From NCBI GenBank assembly GCA_030672365.1, contig DAOVGM010000087.1, positions 1 to 38,053 on the forward strand: 38,053 bases of DNA. Reading direction: 5' to 3'. Position 1 is the first letter of the stretch; every line of letters starts with the position of its first letter. The stretch is from Methanomassiliicoccales archaeon. Lineage in GTDB: Archaea > Thermoplasmatota > Thermoplasmata > SG8-5 > JAGLSY01. The notes beneath the pieces were generated by a model. The model saw only the letters and a program-made list of their open reading frames with translations. It ran no database searches and was not told the origin of the DNA. Below are positions 1 to 9,152 of this stretch, piece after piece. Position numbers and translations under genes: made by a program.

Positions 1-4
1 ACCT

Positions 5-880
5 TTGATTGAAGAGACTGCTATTGGTGAGGAACCAATAGAAGAAACTGCTATGGGTGAGGAACCCATAGAAGAAACTCCTGCATATGAGCCAGAGCCC
101 ATTGTCGAAGAACCCATTGCCGAGCCCGAGCCTATTCCTGAACCGATGGCGGAAGAGCCGGCAATTGAGCTGGTGAGTGAGCCAGCGGTTGAGGAGGAGG
201 TTGCCCCGGGGCCAGCGTTCGGGGAAACATCAATGGATGAGCCCGAAGCAGAGCCAGTAGTCGAAGAGATGCCTCCTGCCGAACCTATCGACATTCCTGT
301 TGAAGAACCGGCCACATTCGGAGAGCCAGTTGCTGAGGAAGTCCCAGCAGAAGAACCGACAGAAGCTCCTGCGGAAGAACCGAGTGCTGAACAGTCTCTC
401 GAAGAACTGGCCGAAAGGGGTGACGAGCTTTTCGGCGAGGAGAAATACGAGGATGCGCTGGAGTGCTTCCAGAAGATAGTCAACCAGATTTCGAACGACC
501 AGGACGCATTGCACAACATGGCGGCTGTTCTTTACAAACTGGAGAGGTTCGACGAGGCCATCCAGACATTCGACAAGCTTATCGAGATAGAGCCCAACGA
601 CGTTACCGCGTACCTGACGAAAGGCGCTGCGCTTTACTGGAGCGAAAAATATGACGAGGCCATCGACAGCCTGAATAATGTTGTCAAAAGGGACTCGAAC
701 GACGGGGCGGCTTGGTACTACAAGGCATGCGCGGAGGCGAAGAAAGGCAACAATCAATTGGTCATTCCGTTTTTGAAGAGAGCGATGGACATCGAGCCAG
801 ACTTCAAGGAAAGGGCTCGCGAGGACGACGCTTTCGAGGCTGTGAAAGACGACGAGGAATTCAAAGGCATCGTCGGCTGA
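5..880 (+). CDS. TPR-repeat protein with Glu/Pro-rich low-complexity N-terminus (probably truncated by the window edge)
   Basis: ORF 5..880; TPR-like motifs (ALHNMAAVLYKLERFDEAIQTFDKLIEIEPND, AYLTKGAALYWSEKYDEAIDSLNNVV); N-terminal EEPIEET/PEPI repeats. Confidence 0.8.
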   Translation: MIEETAIGEEPIEETAMGEEPIEETPAYEPEPIVEEPIAEPEPIPEPMAEEPAIELVSEPAVEEEVAPGPAFGETSMDEPEAEPVVEEMPPAEPIDIPVEEPATFGEPVAEEVPAEEPTEAPAEEPSAEQSLEELAERGDELFGEEKYEDALECFQKIVNQISNDQDALHNMAAVLYKLERFDEAIQTFDKLIEIEPNDVTAYLTKGAALYWSEKYDEAIDSLNNVVKRDSNDGAAWYYKACAEAKKGNNQLVIPFLKRAMDIEPDFKERAREDDAFEAVKDDEEFKGIVG

Positions 881-889
881 GGGGGAATA

Positions 890-1852
890 ATGAACGACGT
901 GTGGGTTGAAAAATACCGTCCAAAGAAATTGGATGAGGTCGTAGGCCAGGAGGGCGTCATCGAGCGTCTGAAGAGTTATGTCGGGAGCCGCAACATGCCG
1001 CACCTGATGTTCGCAGGCCCCGCGGGCACGGGCAAAACGACCTCCGCGATAGCGCTGGTCAAGGAGATGTTCGGCGAGGACTGGAAGTTAAATTTTCATG
1101 AATTGAACGCCTCGGACGAGCGCGGGATCGACGTCGTCAGAAAGAACATCAAGGACTTTGCCAGGACAGCCCCCATCGCCGACACCCCGTTCAAGGTCAT
1201 CTTTCTGGATGAAGCTGATGCTCTAACTTCCGATGCCCAGGCCGCACTCAGGCGAACAATGGAAAAATACACCAACACCTGCCGCTTCATTCTCTCTTGC
1301 AATTACTCATCGAAGATCATCGACCCCATCCAGTCCAGATGCGCGGTCTTCCGTTTCCGGCCTCTCAATGAAGACGATGTGAAAAAGTATCTGGGCCGCA
1401 TTATCAAGGAAGAAAAATTAAAGGTCACGGACGACGGCATGGACGCCCTCATCTACGTTGCCGAGGGCGACCTGAGAAAAGCCACCAATATTCTGCAGGT
1501 ATCGGCATCCCTTGGCGGTGAAATCGACCAGGAGGTCGTGTACAAGACATCGGCCACGGGCAAGCCAGCCCAGGTCAAAGAAATGCTGGAGGTCGCCCTG
1601 GGCGGCGAGTTCATGCCTGCCAGGAACCTGCTGGACACCCTGCTGATAAACTACGGGCTGAGCGGCGAGGACATAATCCGCCAGGTACACAGGACGGCCT
1701 TCGACATCGACATCGACGAATTGCTGCGTGTCCGCCTCCTGGAAAAGATAGGGGAGACTGAATTCCGGCTCATCGAGGGCAGCAATGTCAGGATACAGAT
1801 CGAGGCACTACTGGCCTACATGGCGATGGTGGGACAGCAGGGGCGGAGGTAA
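890..1852 (+). CDS. rfcS: Replication factor C small subunit (clamp loader)
   Basis: WVEKYRPKKLDEVVGQ, Walker A GPAGTGKTT, DEAD, SRC motif (DPIQSRCAVFRF). Confidence 0.96.
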   Translation: MNDVWVEKYRPKKLDEVVGQEGVIERLKSYVGSRNMPHLMFAGPAGTGKTTSAIALVKEMFGEDWKLNFHELNASDERGIDVVRKNIKDFARTAPIADTPFKVIFLDEADALTSDAQAALRRTMEKYTNTCRFILSCNYSSKIIDPIQSRCAVFRFRPLNEDDVKKYLGRIIKEEKLKVTDDGMDALIYVAEGDLRKATNILQVSASLGGEIDQEVVYKTSATGKPAQVKEMLEVALGGEFMPARNLLDTLLINYGLSGEDIIRQVHRTAFDIDIDELLRVRLLEKIGETEFRLIEGSNVRIQIEALLAYMAMVGQQGRR

Positions 1853-1919
1853 TTATCCCAAAACCCTTTAATAGCCCTTCCTTTATCCGAGGCTGAACCT
1901 ATTATTTAGGAGATAGAAA

Positions 1920-2069
1920 ATGGCTAGATTTCCCGAGGCTGAAGCAAGAACTCTGGACAAGAAGGTATGCATGAGCTGCAACGCCACCAATCCGAAGAAG
2001 GCGACAAGATGCAGGAAGTGCAAGTCCAAGCAGCTGAGGATGAAAGCCAAGGAAAGTCGGAAAAGATAG
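1920..2069 (+). CDS. rpl40e: 50S ribosomal protein L40e (49 aa; absent from the supplied ORF track)
   Basis: ATG at 1920: [49 protein letters not shown]; zinc-ribbon CxxC...CxxC typical of L40e. Confidence 0.93.
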   Translation: MARFPEAEARTLDKKVCMSCNATNPKKATRCRKCKSKQLRMKAKESRKR

Positions 2070-2123
2070 GGATTCATATTTTTACGTGCTGGCTCTGGCC
2101 CAGATGGTATGACAGATATGTTT

Positions 2124-2250
2124 GAACATCCCCGCCCTACCAGGCGGGGCTTTCACGAATCTTTGCTGTTTTCTGCTTGTCACAGAAAATGCTGGCAATA
2201 CATTACCCCGCCCTTGAAATGAACAGTTTTCGTACCAGACGGGGCATGAC
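2124..2250 (+). mobile_element. IS200/IS605-end-like hairpin module (non-autonomous remnant), copy 1
   Basis: CCCCGCC-ctacca-GGCGGGG-ctttcacgaatctttgctg-TTTTCTG-cttgtca-CAGAAAA; near-identical conserved core at 36348; no transposase. Confidence 0.5.
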
Positions 2251-2268
2251 GCAGTTGGCCGTATCGTT

Positions 2269-2346
2269 GCTCCGAGCAGGGCATAGGGGGTTGGGTATGC
2301 CCAGCGGAGGAGCAGGGTGGGGGGATTGAAAACTGGCTGGGGCGGG
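2269..2346 (+). repeat. Structured G-run element copy A
   Basis: GCTCC-GAGCA-GGGCATA-GGGGGTTGGG-TATGCCC-AGCGGA-GGAGC; G-run motif 2315-2346. Confidence 0.88.
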
Positions 2347-2360
2347 AATGATATTAAAAA

Positions 2361-3143
2361 TTATTTGCCTTTGAACTTCGGCTTTCTCTTCTCGACGAAG
2401 GCATCGACTCCTTCTCGAAAGTCCTCTGTCTCGCCGGAAATCGACATCATGTGCCTTTCCGCTTCGAAATGGTCCATGAGGGACGGTTTGTCCGCGATTC
2501 GGATCAGGGTCTTGGCCCTGCCTATGGCCAGCGTCGGTCCCTTTTCTATCTTTTCCGCCATCTTCATGACCTTTTTCATGAGCTTGTCGTCGTCGACGAC
2601 CTTGTTGATGAGCCCGATGCGCTCGGCTTCTTTCGCGCCGATGGTCTCGCTGAGGTAGATAAGTTCGCCGGCCTTCGCCCTGCCCACCAGACGCGGCAGG
2701 AAGAACGTTCCGCAGCCGGGGGCCAGACCTATTTTCATGAAACCCATGTTGAATTTGGCCTTCTTGCTGGCAATTCGAATGTCGCAGGCCATCGCGAGGC
2801 CGCAGCCTGCTCCAACAGCGTGGCCGTTTATCGCCGCGATGATGATCTTCTCCATGTTCCAAATTCGGATGATGGGCCTGTGGATGCCGGTAACCAGGTT
2901 TCCCAGGAACTCGGTCGGTTTTTTGGACTCGGCCATTCCCTTGACGTCCCCGCCGGCACAGAACGCCTTGCCCGTGCCTGTCAGGATTATGACCTTGATG
3001 GAATCGTCGTCCTCGCAAATTCCAAAAATGTCGTCCAGTTCGGCTGAAAGCTCGTCGTCGAAGGCGTTCATGCGGTCCGGGCGGTCGAGCGTGATGATTG
3101 CCTTCCCGCCGTCCATATCCACTTTCAGGGTTTTATATGTCAT
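2361..3143 (-). CDS. Enoyl-CoA hydratase/isomerase (crotonase) family protein
   Basis: AIITLDRPDRMNAFDDELSAEL, GTGKAFCAGGDVKGM, INGHAVGAGCGLAMACDIRIAS. Confidence 0.93.
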   Translation of the reverse strand: MTYKTLKVDMDGGKAIITLDRPDRMNAFDDELSAELDDIFGICEDDDSIKVIILTGTGKAFCAGGDVKGMAESKKPTEFLGNLVTGIHRPIIRIWNMEKIIIAAINGHAVGAGCGLAMACDIRIASKKAKFNMGFMKIGLAPGCGTFFLPRLVGRAKAGELIYLSETIGAKEAERIGLINKVVDDDKLMKKVMKMAEKIEKGPTLAIGRAKTLIRIADKPSLMDHFEAERHMMSISGETEDFREGVDAFVEKRKPKFKGK

Positions 3144-3170
3144 TGACTCCCATCCTCAGGGTGTTAAAAA

Positions 3171-4595
3171 TCATTCGCTCGCTTCCTCTGCCGGCACTTT
3201 CGGCCAGTCGCCCTTGTTCGTCAAATATTCGTGAATCGATTTCGCCGCTGTTTTACCGGCGCCCGCGGCCTGGATGACAGTGGCCGCGCCTGTCACTATG
3301 TCGCCGCCTGCCCAGATGCCCTCGACACTTGTCTTGCCGTCCTCGAGTGCCTCGATGTAACCCCACTTGTTGAGCTTCAGGTCCGGTATTGTTCCGGTGA
3401 GGAGGGGGTTGGCGTCCGCGCCGATACCGATTATGACGGTGTCGACCTCTATCTCATATTCGGAGCCCGGGATTGGCACCGGTCTTCTGCGACCCGAATC
3501 GTCCGGCTCGCCCAGTTCCATCTTCAAGATCTCCATGCCGCGCACCCAGCCGTTGTCGTCCCTGAGGATTTTCACCGGGTTCCTGAGGAGGTGGAACTCT
3601 ATGCCCTCTTCCTCGGCATGATGGATCTCCTCGTTCCTGGCCGGCATCTGCTCCATCGCTCTCCGGTAGACACTGTAAACCCGCTCCGCGCCCAGGCGCA
3701 TCGCGGTCCTGAGGCAGTCCATAGCCACATTGCCGCCGCCGACAACAGCCACCTTCCTGCCGCGCATTATCGGGGTGTCGTAGTTCGGGTGGTCGTAGGC
3801 CTTCATCAGGTTGGCGCGTGTGAGGTACTCGTTGGCAGAATACACACCGCACAAATTCTCGCCTTCCATGTTCATGAATTTCGGCAGGCCGGCTCCCACG
3901 CCGATGTAAATCGCATCGTACTTGTACTTGTTGAACAAATCGTCAATCGTAATGGCGGTCCCGATGACCGCGTTGAGCTCCAGCTTCACGCCCATGTCGA
4001 TGAGGTACCTGACTTCGGATTCCACTATGAACTTCGGAAGGCGGAACTCGGGAATTCCGTAGACCAACACGCCGCCGGCCTTGTGAAGTGCCTCGTAAAT
4101 CGTGACCTCGTGCCCGAGCAGGGCCAGGTCTCCCGCAAGGCAGAGCCCGGATGGTCCAGAGCCGATGACGGCGATTTTCTTTCCTGTCGATGGTGCCAGT
4201 TTTGGAATTTCAACCTTGCACTCGCCGCGCTCGCAGTCCGCGGCGTACCTTTCGAGGCGGCCGATGGCGACCGGTTCTCCCTTTTTCCCGAGGACGCACT
4301 TTCCCTCGCACTGGACTTCCTGGGGGCAGACCCTTCCGCAGACCGCCGGCAACGCGTTCGTTTCTTTAATTTTCTTGGCCGCTGCGGGGGCGTCGCCCTC
4401 TCTGATGAGCTTGATGAATTCCGGTATTTGTACGTTAACCGGGCAGCCGGTGACGCACTGCGGGTTCTTGCACTGGATGCAGCGCTCGGCTTCCATCTTG
4501 GCTGTTTCTGCGTCGTAGCCGAGCGGGACTTCGTTGAAATTCCTCGCTCTCGCTGCGGGAGGTTGCTCGGGCATCTTGTGCCTGGGTATCTTCAT
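3171..4595 (-). CDS. NADPH-dependent glutamate synthase-like / NfnB-type flavoprotein with N-terminal Fe-S domain
   Basis: CIQCKNPQCVTGCPVNVQIPEFI, GSGPSGLCLAGDLALLGHEVTIYEA, GGGNVAMDC, GGDIVTGAATVIQAAGAGKTAA. Confidence 0.93.
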   Translation of the reverse strand: MKIPRHKMPEQPPAARARNFNEVPLGYDAETAKMEAERCIQCKNPQCVTGCPVNVQIPEFIKLIREGDAPAAAKKIKETNALPAVCGRVCPQEVQCEGKCVLGKKGEPVAIGRLERYAADCERGECKVEIPKLAPSTGKKIAVIGSGPSGLCLAGDLALLGHEVTIYEALHKAGGVLVYGIPEFRLPKFIVESEVRYLIDMGVKLELNAVIGTAITIDDLFNKYKYDAIYIGVGAGLPKFMNMEGENLCGVYSANEYLTRANLMKAYDHPNYDTPIMRGRKVAVVGGGNVAMDCLRTAMRLGAERVYSVYRRAMEQMPARNEEIHHAEEEGIEFHLLRNPVKILRDDNGWVRGMEILKMELGEPDDSGRRRPVPIPGSEYEIEVDTVIIGIGADANPLLTGTIPDLKLNKWGYIEALEDGKTSVEGIWAGGDIVTGAATVIQAAGAGKTAAKSIHEYLTNKGDWPKVPAEEASE

Positions 4596-5467
4596 TCTTT
4601 CTTTGATGTCGATTTCTCAACCCTCCCTTGCTCTTCGTCCTGCCTGCAGCCTATGCTGAAATGATGAAATGCCATCGCCTCGTCCATGACATACTGGCTG
4701 TTCCTCTTGAACAGCTCGTCCCAGTCCACCTCGTGGCCGTTGAACCACGGGCCGTCGACGCACGCGTACTTCGTCTCGCCCCCAACCGTCACGCGGCAGC
4801 AACCGCACATGCCTGTGCCGTCGACCATCAGGGCGTTCAGCGAGACCTCGGTGTCGATATTGTGCTCCCGGGTCGCCTGGGAGCACATCATGAGCATGAA
4901 GTTGCAGCCCATGAAGAACGCCTTGTCGACTTTCTCGCCCAGCTCCTCAAGAATCGAATGAACTTTACCCGTGTTGCCGGAACTTCCGTCCGACGTGGCC
5001 AGCATCAGCGCGTCCGAGACTTTCTCCAAATTCTCGACGTTGTAAAACAGGTAATTGCTTCTGGCCTCGATAACTGTGATGACCCTGTTGCCGGCCTCCT
5101 TGAGAGCATGGGCCAGCGGGTAGACCGCGCCGATTCCGTAACAGCCGCCTCCGACGAAAACTGTGCCGTAGTTTTTAATTTCCGGCACGATACCCAGCGG
5201 TCCGACCACGCCTTCGAGGTGGTCGCCCATCTTCATCTGGGCCAGCTTCATCGTCGAAACCCCCAATTCCTGAATGAAGGCAGTTATCGTACCCTCGTCC
5301 CGGTCCCAGTCCGAAATTGTGAACGGCACGCGCTCGCCCTCCTCGTCCGGTATAAAAATGACGAACTGGCCTGGTTTGGATTTCTCGGCAATTTCGGGTG
5401 CGTGAACTACGAATTTGTAGATGTTGGGCACGACCATTTCTTTCTCCAGAATCTTGAACTTGCTCAT
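4592..5467 (-). CDS. Ferredoxin-NADP reductase-like FAD/NAD-binding subunit (NfnA/SudB-like)
   Basis: MSKFKILEKEMVVPNIYKFVVHAPEIAEKSKPGQFVIF; C-terminal CGCCRVTVGGETKYACVDGPWFNGHEVDWD typical of this family; overlaps the next gene by 4 nt. Confidence 0.9.
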   Translation of the reverse strand: MSKFKILEKEMVVPNIYKFVVHAPEIAEKSKPGQFVIFIPDEEGERVPFTISDWDRDEGTITAFIQELGVSTMKLAQMKMGDHLEGVVGPLGIVPEIKNYGTVFVGGGCYGIGAVYPLAHALKEAGNRVITVIEARSNYLFYNVENLEKVSDALMLATSDGSSGNTGKVHSILEELGEKVDKAFFMGCNFMLMMCSQATREHNIDTEVSLNALMVDGTGMCGCCRVTVGGETKYACVDGPWFNGHEVDWDELFKRNSQYVMDEAMAFHHFSIGCRQDEEQGRVEKSTSKKE

Positions 5468-5470
5468 TGG

Positions 5471-5587
5471 AAAACCTCCATAAACCTGGAGGTTTTGAGG
5501 TGAATGGTGAGCGGTAGTGAACTCATTCTGCATCTCTCACCATTCGGTTCGAGCTGTTGAATGTGTTCACTTCGTTCACTCATTCAA
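5471..5587. repeat. Three consecutive perfect hairpins between the NuoG-like and NfnA-like genes
   Basis: AAAACCTCC-N8-GGAGGTTTT (5471-5496); GAATGGTGAG-N24-CTCACCATTC (5502-5545); TTGAATG-N17-CATTCAA (5557-5587, overlapping the NuoG stop). Confidence 0.75.
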
Positions 5588-7344
5588 ACCGCCTCCCATA
5601 CGGTTTTCAGGTCGTCCATTAACCTGGTGAGGTCAACTCCGCGATATGAAAAACTCGGGTTCCGCTCTTTCAGCATCTTGGGCAGCCAGTTTTTTTCCGA
5701 AAGCAGGTCTTGCAATTCCGGCTGCGGGAGTTCCTTCAGTCCGTTTTCAAACGCCGAGCGCACATCTTCGTGCGTTTCGAAAATCGCCTCCTTTCCGAGG
5801 CCTTTGAGAATATCATTTGTTATTTTCCAATCCGGTCTGGCTCTCGCATAGGGCTCGGGCGCAGCCCTCAAAATCCTCAGCGTTCCGTCGAAGGAGACCG
5901 TGGTGCCGTCGGTCTCTATGAACGACAGGGCCGGAAGAACGATGGACGCAGCCTTCGAGGTTCCGGATTCGAATACGTCCTGGACGATGAGGAACTCCGG
6001 TTTTTCCGAAGTAGCCACGCCGCCGCCAGTAGCAATACCGTCGGCAGCCGCGCTTCCGTCGGTATCCACACCACCGGCAGCCGCGCCGCTGTCGGTAGCA
6101 ATACCGCCAGCAGCCAGGTGTTGGGTCGTGTAAACTGCCTTCAGCCCGGCGATTTCCTCGGGCTTCATGAGCTTTTCCTCGTCAAAGCCAGATAGTTGGC
6201 AGAGTGCTGAAACTCCGGATTCGTTTCCTCCCCCGAATCCGGAGGAAGCATCTGATGCGATTGCTATGTTTTCGGTCCCGAGGGCGCGGGCCAGCTCCAA
6301 GAGCGTGAAGGCCGCCTCGTTGCTGAGGTCGCTGGACAGAATAAAGCCGACATCCTGGGGTTGGTAATTTTTAAGCCCTTCGACAGCGGATTCAACTGCC
6401 TCATCCCAATCTACAGGGATGAGCCAGTCATCTTTCCTGACCAGAGGATACTTCAGCCTTTCAAAGTGATTTGTGATGGTGGCTATGCAAAATCGACCGA
6501 GAACGCAAAGCTGGCCGTTCGTGTAAGAGTCTGAATCGGGAGTGGTCTCGACCAATTTCCCCCATTTGACGCCGGCCACGATACCGCAATTGATGTTGCA
6601 TAACCCGCAGACAGTGCTGACCGTGGCGTCGGGCTCCCCGTGCCATTTCGTCGCCCTTGCCGAAAGGGCGCCTGTCGGGCACACGTCCACACATGCCCCG
6701 CAGAATTTGCAGCCCAGCTCAAGGTGACTCTTTCCGAAAGATGTGTCGATGCGGGTTTCGTGGCCTCGGTTTGTGAAGGCCAGCACTCCCATTCCGCGTA
6801 TGTCCTCACAGACGCGGACGCACCTTCCGCAGAGGATGCAGAGGTTGTAGTCGCGGTCGAAGAACGGGTCAGATCGCTCGACGTCCATGTCCTTGTACTC
6901 GAAGTCATAGTCCACCTTCTCGATGCCCAGGTACTCGATGACGTCCTTGAGCTCGCAGTGCTCCTTGTTCGGGCACAGCTGGCATCCGGTTATCTGGCCT
7001 ACCTTCATCGGGCAGGTCCTGTACTTCGCGCATGTCTCCGCGTCCTCGCAAAGGATGCACGAGTTCGGGTGCTCGGAAAGCAATAATTCCAAGATCTTGC
7101 GGCGGAGGTCGTTGAGTTCTTCATCATTCGTAGTGATGACCATTCCGTCACTGGCCGGCGTCGTGCAGGCAGGCGGATAACCGCGCATGCCCTCGATTTT
7201 CACAAGGCAAAGGCGGCATGCCCCGAAGGCGGGAAGCTCCTTTAGAGTGCAGAGCGTCGGAATGTAGATGTCGGCATCTCTGGCTACCTCTAAGATCGTT
7301 CCCGATTTTTTGATTTCAACTTCTTTGCCATCTATCTTCAACAT
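5584..7344 (-). CDS. NuoG-like Fe-S/molybdopterin-domain subunit (586 aa, shortened C-terminal domain)
   Basis: [2Fe-2S] GACRLCLVKIEG, two 4Fe-4S motifs CILCGRCVRVCE / CKFCGACVDVCPTGAL, molybdopterin-type CGLCNINCG. Confidence 0.9.
   Translation of the reverse strand: MLKIDGKEVEIKKSGTILEVARDADIYIPTLCTLKELPAFGACRLCLVKIEGMRGYPPACTTPASDGMVITTNDEELNDLRRKILELLLSEHPNSCILCEDAETCAKYRTCPMKVGQITGCQLCPNKEHCELKDVIEYLGIEKVDYDFEYKDMDVERSDPFFDRDYNLCILCGRCVRVCEDIRGMGVLAFTNRGHETRIDTSFGKSHLELGCKFCGACVDVCPTGALSARATKWHGEPDATVSTVCGLCNINCGIVAGVKWGKLVETTPDSDSYTNGQLCVLGRFCIATITNHFERLKYPLVRKDDWLIPVDWDEAVESAVEGLKNYQPQDVGFILSSDLSNEAAFTLLELARALGTENIAIASDASSGFGGGNESGVSALCQLSGFDEEKLMKPEEIAGLKAVYTTQHLAAGGIATDSGAAAGGVDTDGSAAADGIATGGGVATSEKPEFLIVQDVFESGTSKAASIVLPALSFIETDGTTVSFDGTLRILRAAPEPYARARPDWKITNDILKGLGKEAIFETHEDVRSAFENGLKELPQPELQDLLSEKNWLPKMLKERNPSFSYRGVDLTRLMDDLKTVWEAV
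6017..6115. repeat. Three tandem 33-bp units inside the NuoG-like CDS (AAGGIATDSGA / AAGGVDTDGSA / AADGIATGGGV)
   Basis: acgccgccgccagtagcaataccgtcggcagcc / gcgcttccgtcggtatccacaccaccggcagcc / gcgccgctgtcggtagcaataccgccagcagcc. Confidence 0.88.
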
Positions 7345-7352
7345 TGTTTACC

Positions 7353-9152
7353 TCAATTGGTTTTCTTCTCCACCGCCTTCACCTTCGGCGGGCACGACTG
7401 GAAGCATATTCCGCACTTGATGCACTTCTCGTGGTCTATCACGTGAACTTCCTTCTTCTCACCCGAAATCGCGCCCACCGGGCACTTCCTGGCGCATATC
7501 CCGCAGCCGATGCACTTCTCGGGGTTGATGGTGTACCAGATAAGGTCCTTGCAGACCAGCGCCGGGCACCGCTTGTTGTTGATGTGCTCCTCGTACTCCT
7601 CCCGGAAGTATCGAAGCGTGGTGAGAACAGGATTGGGTGCAGTGCCGCCCAGCGCACACAGCGAGCCGTTCTTAATGGTATAGGCCAACTCCTCCAGTTT
7701 TTGAAGGTCGGAGGGCTCTCCCCTGCCGGCCTTTATCTTGCCCAGTATCTCGTGCATTCGCTTCGTCCCGATTCTGCACGGAGGACATTTTCCGCAGGAT
7801 TCCTCCATCGTGAAACTGAGGAAGTAATGAGATAAATCAACCATGCAGGTGTCCTCGTCCAGCACGATGAGGCCGCCCGAGCCCATGATTGAGCCGGCGG
7901 CAGCCAGTGATTCGAAATCGACGTTTATCTCGCCGTCCTTGGCAGGTATGCAGCCTCCGGACGGGCCGCCGGTCTGGGCTGCCTTGAACGTCTTGCCGTC
8001 GGGCACCCCTCCGCCGATGTCGAAAATAATTTTATTGAGCGGCGTTCCCATCGGAACCTCCACAAGTCCGCTGTTCGCCACCTTGCCAGTTAGGGCGAAT
8101 ACAGCCGTTCCCGAGCATCCCTCCAAGCCGATTGACGCGAACCAATCGGCTCCCTTCGACAATATAACGGGAATGCTGGCCAGCGTCTTGACATTGTTGA
8201 TGTTCGTCGGCTTACCCCATACGCCGGACATTGCCGGATACGGAGGTCTGGGTGTCGGCATTCCGCGCTTGCCCATGATGGAAGCCATGAGGGCCGTTTC
8301 CTCGCCGCAGACGAAAGCCCCGGCGCCCTTCTTTATCTCGATGTCGAAGCTAAAGTCCTGGCCCATGATGTCCCGGCCGAGGTATCCGCGTTCCCTCGCC
8401 GTTTCGAGGGCGTATGCGAATCTCTCGATGGCCAGTGGGTATTCCGCGCGGACGTAGATGTAGCCGTGCGAAGCGCCGATTGCGTATCCTGCAATCACCA
8501 GCCCTTCGAGAACTGCGTGCGGGTCCGCCTCCAATATACTTCGGTCCATGAACGCACCGGGGTCTCCCTCGTCGGCGTTGCATATGACGTATTTCGGCTC
8601 CCCTTCGGCATTACGGCAGAACTGCCACTTCTTTCCCGTCGGGAATCCGGCACCGCCCCTTCCTCTCAGACCTGACTTCGAAACCACATCTATGACCTCT
8701 TCCGGTGTCATGGCCAGTGTCTTTTCGAGGGCGACGTATCCTCCCGCGGAAATGTAGTCGTCTATTTTCTCGGGGTCAATGTGACCGCAGTTTTGAAGAA
8801 TGACCCTCTGCTGGTTCTTGTAGAACATGATGTCCTTGTAATTCGGAACGTGCTGGCCAGTCTGCGGGTCTGTGTAAAGCAGGCGGTCGATGACCTCGCC
8901 CTTCTCCAGGTGCGTCTCGATGATTTCCTGAACGTCCTCGACCTTCACCTCGCAGTAGAAAATGTCGTCCGGCTCGATGATTAGTATCGGACCGCGCTGG
9001 CAGAAACCGTGACAGCCAGTCTGTTTAACTTCTACCTTCTCGGCGAGTCCGTGGACCTCGAGGAGGTTCTCCAACTCCTCCATGATTTCCGGCGATTTTG
9101 AAGAAACGCAGCCCGTCCCTCTGCAAATCAGGATCGTGCGTTCGGGCATCAC
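7353..9152 (-). CDS. NuoF-like NADH-binding flavoprotein (HndC/HydB-like) with C-terminal 2x4Fe-4S
   Basis: SGLRGRGGAGFPTGKKW, CNADEGDPGAFMDR, ESCGKCPPCRIGTKRM, C-terminal CIGCGICARKCPVGAISG...CIKCGICFQSCP. Confidence 0.95.
   Translation of the reverse strand: MMPERTILICRGTGCVSSKSPEIMEELENLLEVHGLAEKVEVKQTGCHGFCQRGPILIIEPDDIFYCEVKVEDVQEIIETHLEKGEVIDRLLYTDPQTGQHVPNYKDIMFYKNQQRVILQNCGHIDPEKIDDYISAGGYVALEKTLAMTPEEVIDVVSKSGLRGRGGAGFPTGKKWQFCRNAEGEPKYVICNADEGDPGAFMDRSILEADPHAVLEGLVIAGYAIGASHGYIYVRAEYPLAIERFAYALETARERGYLGRDIMGQDFSFDIEIKKGAGAFVCGEETALMASIMGKRGMPTPRPPYPAMSGVWGKPTNINNVKTLASIPVILSKGADWFASIGLEGCSGTAVFALTGKVANSGLVEVPMGTPLNKIIFDIGGGVPDGKTFKAAQTGGPSGGCIPAKDGEINVDFESLAAAGSIMGSGGLIVLDEDTCMVDLSHYFLSFTMEESCGKCPPCRIGTKRMHEILGKIKAGRGEPSDLQKLEELAYTIKNGSLCALGGTAPNPVLTTLRYFREEYEEHINNKRCPALVCKDLIWYTINPEKCIGCGICARKCPVGAISGEKKEVHVIDHEKCIKCGICFQSCPPKVKAVEKKTN

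Noticed and set aside
2203-3018. 271-aa minus-strand ORF overlapping the crotonase in another frame and running into the repeat
   Set aside because: Out-of-frame Arg/His/Gly-rich translation typical of GC-rich shadow frames
3231-4664. 477-aa plus-strand ORF opposite the NfnB/GltA-like gene
   Set aside because: Antisense to a clearly conserved protein; composition-driven open frame with no recognisable motif
5584-7344. [FeFe]-hydrogenase or active formate dehydrogenase large subunit
   Set aside because: No H-cluster motifs, and the molybdopterin-type domain is short without a recognisable catalytic Cys/Sec context
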